Assembly: GCA_017893485.1 (NCBI GenBank)
Contig: CM030358.1
Span: 148,999,363 to 149,063,362, forward strand
Source: Hemerocallis citrina
Lineage: Eukaryota > Streptophyta > Magnoliopsida > Asparagales > Asphodelaceae
Reading direction: 5' to 3'
Length of the DNA: 64,000 bases
Part shown: positions 22,800 to 31,685 of the stretch, in pieces
How positions within the stretch are numbered: position 1 is the stretch's first letter
How the letters are laid out: the number at the start of each line of letters is the position of its first letter
The notes under the pieces: model-generated
What the model saw: the letters and a program-made list of their open reading frames with translations, nothing else
Database searches by the model: none
Told to the model about the DNA's origin: nothing
Program-made: the position numbers and the translations under genes

Positions 22800-25441
22800 A
22801 AAACTTTCAATAAACTCATAATTCCCTCATCAAAATGTTTATATCAAGAAAACTTCTTAAATCAACGAAATCCAAATCCATTTAATGTACTCACAAATTC
22901 CAGAATTGAAATAAAATATTAAATCTATTAAATAACTGAAAATCATATTTTGAAATCGTAGAATATCACAAAACATCAATTTCTTCGAAAACCATATATC
23001 TTTCATTTAATAAAAGTCATAGAAGTTCAATTTAAATTCTATTATAATCAAAACATAACTCTCTGTAAAATACTGTAATCTGTAGTAAAAACATCATCTA
23101 AAACAGTTGATCAATAATCCATAAGTTCGAAGAAATAATTGTTCAAGAAATCAGCAAGAAAACTCAACAAATCACCAAAACAGCAGGTGACAGTTGACTG
23201 TCGGAAACAGTTCAAAAAGATAACGGTCGACTGCACAAGTCCAGAAAATCCAATCTTACGATTGTCGGTTGAACGCATATCTCAGTTCAAAATGGGACTG
23301 GTCGACTGTTAGCTGCTACTCGACTAGTTTCAAAATTGTGCACTTTTTCGACTAATACATGATTAAAAATTTTAAAAGCTCAAATCTAAAATTCTAAAAC
23401 CCTGTGATGATCAAATACAATTTGTCTAATATAATGGAGTTTATAAAACTAATCAAAATTACATCAAGATCTCAAAAGAGTAATTTTTCACAAAACTCTT
23501 CAAAACAGTGATGATATATATATATATAAGTGTGTATATGTGTGTATTTGCATCAGTAAAACATCAAAATCCATCAATTAGAAGTAGTGTAATGTTTATA
23601 TTTTATCTCAGTACTAAAACGAATCATATCCAATTGAAAACTTCACAAAACATCAAAAGTTCAATTTTCGACAGTTCTTCAAAACAGTAAAACATATCCA
23701 TACATGTATATATATGCATTTGAACTAGTTAGGACATCAAAAAATCACTGATTATAAGTTGTATATTGTTTAAAACAACCTCAGTATTAAAACAACTCAC
23801 ATCCAACTCAAAAACATCACAAAGTCACAAAAATCAAATTTTGGTCTGTGTTCATTCAGACCCGAAAACATCAAACCCCCATTTTCTTCAAAACTTAATC
23901 TTTTTGATCCATAAACCCCTCCTGTAATTTATTAAACACACATACAACTAATTACAATAATTTACCATGAATATATGCAATTATAAGTTTATAACAATCA
24001 TTCATCAAGTTTTTCTCATCAAAACATCAAGAACAGATCATATGCATATGTATACACAGTAAAGGTTCAATTTTGTTTACTTTAAGCAATTCAAGTCTAA
24101 TGATCCATTATATATGACCAAATCAGCAAGCATACGAAAGAAAACAACATACCCATGGTTTCTATTAGGTTCTTAACAATCTCAAGTCATCTATATATAG
24201 GGTTTAATCATCAATAGCACTAGTTTTCATGGAAAGATTCAATATTTATTCATCCATCATCATACAATCCCCTAACATGCTTTCTAATAGACAAATCATC
24301 ACATAAAACACGCATACAATAGCAATAAATCAAACATATATGTCACTCACCTTATTGAAGAAATCAACCGAATTAATAAAGAATAAGAAAAAAACCCTTC
24401 TTTTGCAAAAATCCGAGATCATCGCTTTGAAACTCCAAAAAATTAATAGTAAAAATATATTTTGTTTTTGCAGAGGAGGGGACGGCTGTAGTGGCTCTTT
24501 TATAGGCCAAAATCTGGAGTTTTTAGGGTTTTAGAAGTTTATGGAAACATCCCATAACAAATTATTCTTTTACATATATAGACCTTTCTTTAATAAAGTA
24601 GTTAAATAAGTTAAATAAATTAAAATAAAACTAAATACCTTTACTACTGAGTTATCCAGATATCAAGCATAGCCCAGAAATTAAAGAAAATTCGGATTTG
24701 TACTCAAAGTGGTAATTTTGCACAAAAGTCCCTCTCTTTGTAATATTTGCAAATATGCCAAATAAATATCAGAAAAATCCAGAAAATTCATAAATAATAC
24801 CTACTAATAAATATTAGATTTTCCAAAAAAAATTCTGAATTTTAGTTTCCAAGAAAAATATTTGCACAAGGTCCAACTTATATTCCATATTTGCAAAAAT
24901 ACCATATATGTTTAAATCTTTACAAAATAACCTCTAAATATATTTTAAATAAATCTAATATTTAATACTGATCTTGGCCATCACAAAAAGCAGCAAAAAT
25001 AAATTTTCATTATTTATTTGAGATCCAATCAATTTTTTTTACATAAAAGCCCATCTCTTTCGAAGAATTTATAAAAATAGTTTCTTTATTCAGAAAATCC
25101 CAAAATTTAGGATATACTTAATTATAAGTAGGATAATTTATTCAGAATTTTTTAATTGGATATTTGGCCCAAAAAATATTTGCACGTGTTTTGCACGTGT
25201 AAAATTTACAAATTTATAAAATAGTCAAATTAATTTAAATAAATCTGGAAAATTAAAATATCATAAATAATTGAGAAAAATCAATCATTAACCATAAAAT
25301 TTTAAAAATTCAAAATTTTCTAACTTTGCATGTGTGTTGCACGTGCAAATTTGCAATTTTAAGAAAATAGTCAAAATAGTCAACTTTACCAATTTAATAT
25401 TACTTAATAATGCAAAATAAATCATTTTATTTTGTAGTGTG

Positions 25442-26528
25442 TTACACCCAAAGCTGGTAGAGATTGTTTTGGCTTGGCCTAACCGCTCTCATACCTCTAA
25501 TCACCTTACGACGACCCTGCAAAACAGACAGATCCCTTAAAGTGAACATATTTAGACCTGGCGTCTTCAAATCAACTGTCCCCTCACCTACTACTTTACA
25601 AATCTCTTCTATTCCTGTTCTCACACAATGCCCTGTAGTAGACTTATAAGTAGAAAACAACTCTCTCTCGGAGCAAACATGAGAATAACTCCCTGAGTTA
25701 AGGAACCAACTAGAATCCACTTCTAAAGAATTTGAAACAAGAAGACATGAATCACCTGAATCAAAGGTACTAACCACATTAGCAGCTGAATTCTCATTCT
25801 TGACGCTCTCCTGATTCTGCAATTTCCAACAGTCTTTCTTGATATGCCCTGGCCTCTTTCAATATCTACAACGGATCGAATCTTTTTGCATAGCACATTG
25901 TCTTCCCCCTGATGGACCATCCACTGCTAGAAAACTTATGGGAATAAACGATGATTTTTGAGTCTAAAAGTTGATTTTCCTTCAATGCTTTGATTACACC
26001 ATCTACCGAAATACTCTCCCTGGTAGATCTACCGTGTAGCATGGTAGTGATCAAAGGCTTGTACGAATCTGGCAGTAAATATATCGGGTTGAAAGTTTTA
26101 TCTTCCTCACACGCATCCATGTTGATCACCCGAAGTTCAAATAATACCTTACTGAACTCTGTAATATGGTCTTGGAGATCGGTACCTTCCTTCATATATA
26201 AACAAAATAACTTCCTCTTCCAATGCATCCGATCTAATAACGATGAACCAGAGTAGTTAGCTATGATTTTCCCCCATAAACTCACCGCATCAGTTTCTTC
26301 AAGAAATCTGCACTTGACCTCGTCCGTCAATGATAGTCGGATCAGACTTATGGCTCTTTCAAGAATATCTTCCTAGCCATCATCCTTCATATCAGTTGGC
26401 TTTTCTTTCTTCTTAATGGCTAAATGCAAACGTTCTTGAACAATGATATCATACATGTCAACCTTCCAAAGATTGAAATTGATCTTTCCATCGAAATGCT
26501 TGATCTTCAAAATATTGTGGCATATCAT
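25442..26528 (-). pseudogene. Copia gag-protease remnant
   Basis: Starting at the ATG at 26528, the frame reads a UBN2-type copia gag (KHFDGKINFNLWKVDMYD, then KLFCLYMKEGTDLQDHITEF and LPDSYKPLITTMLHGR). A TAG stands where tryptophan is expected (about 26373). After a frame change follow a zinc knuckle whose second cysteine codon is a stop (about 25855; otherwise KRPGHIKKDCW) and the protease start WFLNSGSYSHVC, where the catalytic aspartate is replaced by asparagine. It ends in NLYQLWV at 25442, created by the LTR insertion. Inactive. Confidence 0.9.
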
Positions 26529-26555
26529 CTTAACCAACGGACTCAGCAACCTGAA

Positions 26556-26567
26556 GCTCCGATACCA
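26556..26567 (-). other. Primer-binding site of the copia element
   Basis: TGGTATCGGAGC on the minus strand, two bases after the LTR end, one base different from the usual initiator-tRNA-Met complementary start TGGTATCAGAGC. Confidence 0.8.
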
Positions 26568-26569
26568 GT

Positions 26570-27285
26570 TGTTGGGATTGGGGCATCAATGAACGCCCAT
26601 TGTCGCAGCGAAACTAAATAGAGCAATGAGGAAGTCGAAGTAGATGAGACAAATCAATTGAGCAAGCAAGTAGATCCACCAATCTAATACAAACACAACG
26701 ATGATTTATCCCGGTTAGCTTTTGCTTAATTCGGGGGGAAATATAGGGAGATCTGATATTCAAGTAGAGGAGATTACAAGGAGTTACTGATTTACTCAAT
26801 ACAAGGAATTAAACTCACTAACCAAGAAATATCTCTCTTTCTCTCGAGCCTCTCTTTGCAATGGAGAAAATAATCTATGAAGTACTCTACTCTCATATTG
26901 GAAAAGTTTACAATATATATAAAAGAATAGAGAGAAATCTAGGTCTAATCTTGATTCTCAGTCGTCCAATATAACCTAGAAAAGAAGCAACTGAATAGGA
27001 GCCGTAGGATCTAACTTAGAGTTGAAGATTGGGCTGAAATGAACTAACAAATCGAGGCCCAAAATGAATACAATGCCGCGGTCGGTCGACCATCCAACAT
27101 GACCGGTCGACCGTCCTCCTCTCGGCCAAACCCTGTGCAACTACGGTCAGGTGTGCGGTCGACCGCAACTATGCCTGCACTATTGCTGCTATGTTTTCTT
27201 CTACTCTATTCGACGCTTCGACCTCCGTGCTTCATCTTAACTTCTTCTAATCTGAACCACAAGTATTCAAGACACATTCCTAACA
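26570..27285 (-). repeat. 5' LTR of the copia element
   Basis: On the + strand it runs from TGTTGGGATTG to CATTCCTAACA, so it has TG...CA ends. It contains a GTCGACC cluster (about 27075-27170) and lies next to the primer-binding site. Confidence 0.8.
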
Positions 27286-27327
27286 ATACCTTCTCCAAGA
27301 AATTCTGAACCGTCTTGAAATACTAGA

Positions 27328-28221
27328 TTACATCCACTTCAGTGCACTATATACTTCATTGTCATCATCATCATCTATGTGCAGCCTTAAGCCCCATATC
27401 CCATGGCTACTACTCTCCTTGCCAAAACACTTGAAACCCAATTCATCTATTCCCTCACCAAGCAAAAACTCTACCCAATCCACTGTAGCGACTAGGGGCC
27501 CACCAACTTTGACCCGCTAGTCGAGATAGATTTTTGGTAAATTAGTCTAAAATCCTATATGACCCAAAAAAGAAATCCCTTATTAGAGTCTAGAGTTTAA
27601 ACTAATTTAATCATCCAATAATCTCTTTAATTTTTTCATGTGGGACAATTATTCGAGTCCCAACCCCGACAATCTCCACCTTGGCTCGAATCAAAGCCTA
27701 TATCATGGAGAATGTTGATAGTCCTCCACCCGAAACTATATTCTGTGTACATCCGCCAATGTTTGTTAGACAACTTTTGCCTCCACTATCTTGACTCGAC
27801 ACTTTTGTCTTCCATCGATCACCTTGTTGATACGGCAAGATCATGCCTCCACCTACTTGTTGACTCGATACCTATGCTTTCCATCAATCACCTTATTGAC
27901 ACGGCATGACCATGCCGCCTCGCAACCCTTTATCGACTTGACAAAGCCTCTTGCCACCAATTGACTTTGACATGATAGCTCGATTTTAACATCCCACACA
28001 GTTCAAAAATGTTCACCATGGACTCTGATACCACTTGTAGCAACTAGAGGCTCACCAACTTTGGTTCGCTAGTCGAGATTAATATTTGGTAAATTAGTCT
28101 AAAGCTCTCTATGATTCAAAAGTGAAATCCCCTTTTTTGTAGTCTAGAATATAAACTAATTTAATCATCCAACCATCTCAATAACATTCTCATCATCTGA
28201 AGGTTCCATGATCTTTGCCAT
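27328..28221 (-). pseudogene. Unidentified coding remnant interrupted by a TRIM
   Basis: On the minus strand a short 5' piece starts at the ATG at 28221 (MAKIMEPSDDEN), after a leader rich in AAACCCTAAATC motifs. Beyond the TRIM another piece reads VDWVEFLLGEGIDELGF and ends in EVYSALKWM with TAA (27328). The two may be one small protein broken by the TRIM, but the joint cannot be defined because the right LTR end is unclear. No family is recognised. It may be a gene fragment or chance open sequence. Confidence 0.3.
27484..28185 (-). mobile_element. TRIM (miniature LTR retrotransposon)
   Basis: Two direct repeats start TGTAGCGACTAGGGGC (27484) and TGTAGCAACTAGAGGC (28036) and stay alike for about 130 bases (CTAGTCGAGAT, TTTGGTAAATTAGTCTAAA, ACTAATTTAATCATCCAA). 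The left LTR appears to end TGGGACA at 27647 (164 bp). The sequence 28021-28033 reads TGGTATCAGAGTC on the minus strand, a Met-tRNA primer site two bases from the LTR. The inner region is about 390 bp without coding. The right LTR boundary is not clear. Confidence 0.65.
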
Positions 28222-28815
28222 CACTCCACCCAAAGTCTTCAATCCAAGAAAGATTGATGTCACATAAAGAAGAACGATTTAGGATTTGAACTAGATAAAT
28301 TAGGGTTCAAGACCGGGGATTTGGGATTTGGGATTTAGGGTTTGAAGTAGAGAAATAGGGTTTCGGATTGGAGATGGTTTCAAACGGACGGTACAGAGGT
28401 GTGCAGGCAGCCAAGATTAGATTTTGGGTTAGGAGAAAGGAAAGCTAGCCAATATTAGATTTGGGTTAGGAGAAAGGAAAGATCAGTGAAGGATTGGAAG
28501 GAGAAGAGAGGAGAAGAAGATATTACATAGATAGGAGTGTCTTTAAAATAAAGATAGGACAATTCTGTCATTAAAGAAGGGAGAATTAACTCCAAAATTT
28601 TGGAAGATTGGGATGAGTGCTAAGTGAGTGAAAATTAATGGTGGGAGGTTTCTTACTTTTGTGCCCAAACTTTGGGGGTTTCATGATTTTAGCAGAATTG
28701 TACATACATGCGTTCAAGTGTATTACTGTGTGCATTCTACTAACCCCAAATACCAATAACAAGAGAATAACTATTGAACTACTAGTATAGGTTTTTTTAA
28801 TTTAATTTATTTTTT

Positions 28816-28846
<31 letters not shown>

Positions 28847-28971
28847 AATATAGGCTTGTGGTATATGCTTTCATGAGTATTGGTTTAAGTTTGTCCATAT
28901 ATTTTGAGTGTGCACATTTTTTAATTGAATTTGATTTTTGAACTTTTTCTAGTTGAGAATAAGGGGGCTAG
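28186..28971. other. Non-coding stretch with AAACCCTAAATC-rich leader and (GT)n
   Basis: At 28290-28390 repeats of GGGATTTGGGATTTAGGG (minus strand AAATCCC/AAACCCTAA) look like a plant 5' leader or a short degenerate repeat. A GAAAGGAAAG... duplication lies near 28430-28480. A (TG)13 microsatellite stands at 28821-28846. No gene is seen. Confidence 0.5.
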
Positions 28972-30365
28972 GGTATCACCGTAGCTAACTTAGCTAGGGA
29001 GACATCTCAAAAGTCATATATCAGCTCTTTAAAATGAAATCCACACTATTGGATATGATCTATATCACAAAAGTTATTTGTGTACAAAATTTTAAATAAA
29101 TATAACAAATTTTAATCATTTATCACGGTGCCTAAAAATTAAGTAAATTTAGACCCTTTATAAAATAACTTGGTTTACCTGTGGGCGTCTTCTGAACGAT
29201 GCAATCTATGAATAACACTGTAAACAGTAAAATATATGCAATCATGTTTGACTAATAAATCACATAGGTCAACATTTATATGCAATACCATCTAGTTAGT
29301 GACTACACGATAAGTTATAAAAAATAAGGATAATGCTACACCAACTACCAAATCTACCACTTTTCTCTTTACTACCTTAGGTGGCATACTACTATTGGAT
29401 GTTTCTACCATATACTTTATAATAACCTCCACTAAAAGTGTACCACCTAAGGTAGTAAAAAGAAAAATATTAGTTTTGAGAGCAGGTGTAGCATTACCAA
29501 AAAAATAATTAGAATGTTGTAAAATAATTATATACTAAAACAATTAGGGGTGGTTTGGTTAATTGTAAAAAAATGAAGAGAGGAAAAAGCACTGTAGCGA
29601 AAGCAATTTCTTCGATTTGATTTTTTAAAAGTAATTTTGGTTGAATATAGGTTTACTGTAGCAATAATTAAATGTTAGCTTTGTTTTGGTTGTAGCAATA
29701 CTGTAGCGAAAGTAATTTAAAACATTTTTTTACCTTTTGTTTTACATGAAATTAATTCAAAATTAGGGATTAATTAATTTAATTTAAACTTAATCCTTAA
29801 TGTTTTGGTTGGGTTAATTAAGCTTAATTAGATTGAAACTAATTAACTTTTAATCCTTAAATTCTAATTAATTAAAAAAAAGACTAATTAAACCACAACA
29901 ATTAAAGCTGTTCTTAATTAAGATTAGTGTGATTTTAATTAGTCTTGTCTTAATTAATTAAAAGTATGGATTAGAGTTTAATTAATTTCAAAACCCAAAC
30001 AAATATCAACTACTTCACGCAACATAAAGTATAAATCTGAATGTGGCTAATGTAGCTACAGTGACGGGGACTGTAGGTACAGTAGGGCGGAAAAATATCT
30101 TTTGTGAACATAAATCTGGACCATTGATTTTCTTCCAATTGAAGGAGAGCCACTTGATAGCTTTCTTTTGAATTGCCTTGTGTTTTATTATATAGATAAA
30201 TTTTCCATTGCATGATAAACAGTTAAATCTCATCGAATTATTTTAAAATTCTGTACACACATACTTTTTAAAGTGTAGTTCACATCTAACAGTGTAGATT
30301 TTTAATTTGAATCTCCGTTATATAAATTTTAAAATGTCTCCCTAGCTAAGTTAGCTAGGGTGACC
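28972..30365. mobile_element. Non-autonomous DNA element with long diverged inverted ends
   Basis: The left end GGTATCACCGTAGC..TAACTTAGCTAGGGAGACAT and the right end (reverse complement GGTCACCCTAGC..TAACTTAGCTAGGGAGACAT) match over about 33 bases. Likeness continues inward at lower identity (TCCACACTATTGGAT against TCTACACTGTTAGAT, TGTGTACAAAATTTTAAAT). No transposase is present. A direct repeat (AATTTGAATCTCCGTTATAT, about 30305 and 30375) spans the right end. Superfamily is uncertain. Confidence 0.55.
29331..29496. mobile_element. Short MITE with 55-bp inverted ends
   Basis: Left TAATGCTACACC and right GGTGTAGCATTA pair, and the inverted match goes on through CTTTACTACCTTAGGTGG / CCACCTAAGGTAGTAAA. 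Terminal TA on each side would be the target duplication. It lies inside the larger inverted-end element. Confidence 0.75.
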
Positions 30366-30872
30366 ATATTTTAAATTTGAATCTCCGTTATATAAATTTT
30401 CACTATTCTTTTCTACCACATACTCTACACCTACTCTACAATAACATTTACTGACTGTGTACTATCTAATCTCAAATCTCTAATATCTCTAATCTCTAAT
30501 ATCATAATGGGAGAAGGCTTTAGTGTCATTTGTCATTTTTTCATTCTACCAACATGTGCAACGCGAGTACATAACTAATATAAAGGAGGTTTCCAGTTCA
30601 AATCCTTCTTACGTCAGAATTTTTATTTTTATTTTTTGAAATTATTAAAACATGCATCACACGTGTAAATTACTAATAATGTAGTAAAGAGAAAGATAGT
30701 GTGTAGCATTACATTTTAAAGAATCTTTAATAGAGTAATTAATGGGCTCATTAACTGAAAATGAGACTCATGGTTCATATAATCTGCACCCTTTTTGGTA
30801 ACACCGAAATAAGTTACAATCGTTAATGACCAACACATGCATCAGGATACAAATTTGTAACTAGATCTCTAA
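30366..30872. repeat. Inverted single copy of the 7.7-9.4 kb repeat unit and flanks
   Basis: At about 30494-30690 the minus strand carries the unit seen in the tandem array: TTAGTAATTTACACGTGTGAT at its start, GGATTTGAACTGGAAACC, and CTCCCATTATGATATTAGAG at its end, in the short form. This shows the unit also exists as a dispersed single copy. The flanks are AT-rich with nothing else visible. Confidence 0.65.
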
Positions 30873-31447
30873 GAGCATCCACAGTCGTTGTATGTAAAAT
30901 ATGTAAATATGCATATTTGAAATAGCATTTCAGTGTTTCGTTGCAGTGGAAAAAAGACAAAATATAACAATCTTTTAGACGGACGAAATATGATGGATAT
31001 TTTATTTTATTTTAAATTTTTTTTGGGGGCATTTTTAAAGGGTTTTAAAATAAAAAAAAAATTGTTCGCGTGGAACCCAGACGAGACAAAACATCCCACG
31101 GTGCCAGTGTTTTTTTGTTAATTATTTTTTAAATTATGTTATTAATTATCTAATTATTTAACTAAAAATTTAAATAAAATACTAACTAAACAAATTAAGA
31201 GTTTAAGATTTAAGTTTTTTATTTAAATTCTGGATTTTATCGGACGAAAAATAATAATAATAAAAAATTACTTATATTTTGTTTGCGCGTAAATTTTTAA
31301 AAATATTAAAAATTACAAATCGCCTCTAATAATATGTATATTGCTATATTTATATGCATATTTTTCTATTGATGCAAAAATATGGATTTTATGCATTTTA
31401 GAAAAATATGCATTTTATGCAAATTTGCCTAAGGACTGTGGATGCTC
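30873..31447. mobile_element. PIF/Harbinger-type MITE (575 bp) just upstream of FVE/MSI4
   Basis: Perfect 14-bp terminal inverted repeats GAGCATCCACAGTC / GACTGTGGATGCTC are flanked by TAA (30870-30872 and 31448-31450), the 3-bp target duplication expected of PIF/Harbinger elements. There is no transposase ORF. It ends 113 bases before the start codon of the gene. Confidence 0.85.
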
Positions 31448-31560
31448 TAACCCGTCCCAATCCTCCACCTCCAATTCAAAAAAACCCCTAAATCCCAGAA
31501 ACCCTCGTCCATCTCCACCATATTCGTCTTCCTCTAGCTAGAGAGAGAAAGCGAAAGAGG
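31448..31560 (+). promoter_or_regulatory. 5' leader of the FVE/MSI4 homologue
   Basis: A C-rich leader with AAACCCCTAAATCCC and a GAGAGAGAAAG tract before the start codon, typical of plant 5' UTRs. The frame of exon 1a is open upstream only to a TAA at about 31488 and contains no earlier ATG, so the start at 31561 is the first available. The MITE lies directly upstream, so part of the original promoter or leader may lie beyond it. Confidence 0.5.
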
Positions 31561-31685
31561 ATGAAAGAGAGAGGCAAATCGGGTCAAACCGTCGACGATC
31601 GCTACACTCAATGGAAGACACTGGTTCCGGTCCTTTACGACTGGCTCGCCAACCACAACCTCATCTGGCCTTCCCTCTCTTGCAG
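31561..31685 (+). CDS. MSI4: FVE/MSI4 exon 1a (canonical first exon)
   Basis: Encodes MKERGKSGQTVDDRYTQWK and the start of the H4-binding region up to LSC plus two bases of an Arg codon. It keeps the family's Y..WK motif and the run VPVLYDWLANHNL. Donor TGCAG|GTACC. Intron 1 (31686-35917) contains the alternative exon 1b and a fold-back MITE. Confidence 0.93.

Larger units (their letters stand above)
18956..25446 (-). mobile_element. Outer gypsy LTR fragment (reverse), holding a nested LTR
   Basis: The pieces 18956-19250 and 22800-25446 align in order with the solo LTR at 3945-6852: CATACTGAGGT and TGTACTAGGGTC landmarks on the left, then GTCGAC motifs, ATGTCACTCACCTT, and TTGCACGTGTTTTGCACGTG on the right. 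The right end is TGTGTTACA (25446). The left end is missing, replaced by the junction with the gypsy 3' LTR. The LTR lies in minus orientation and cuts a copia element at 25446/25447. On the minus strand the site ATAAG|GTGAGTGACAT (about 24350) looks like a splice donor. Confidence 0.75.
25447..27285 (-). mobile_element. Ty1/copia retrotransposon, 5' part only
   Basis: On the minus strand: 5' LTR (27285-26570), primer-binding site, gag, zinc knuckle, protease and the beginning of the gag-pre-integrase region. The outer gypsy LTR cuts it at 25447, and integrase, RT and 3' LTR are not seen on the other side, so the rest was lost. Confidence 0.88.

Noticed and set aside
22506..22922. 138-codon open frame with a THTHTH run, and its mirror on the other strand
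   Set aside because: It is generated by the (CA)n microsatellite at the end of an LTR; no protein family likeness.
29538..30000. Possible Tourist-like MITE starting GGGGTGGTTTGGTTAATT
   Set aside because: The right side (AAACCCAAACAAA) matches only weakly and no target duplication could be set.
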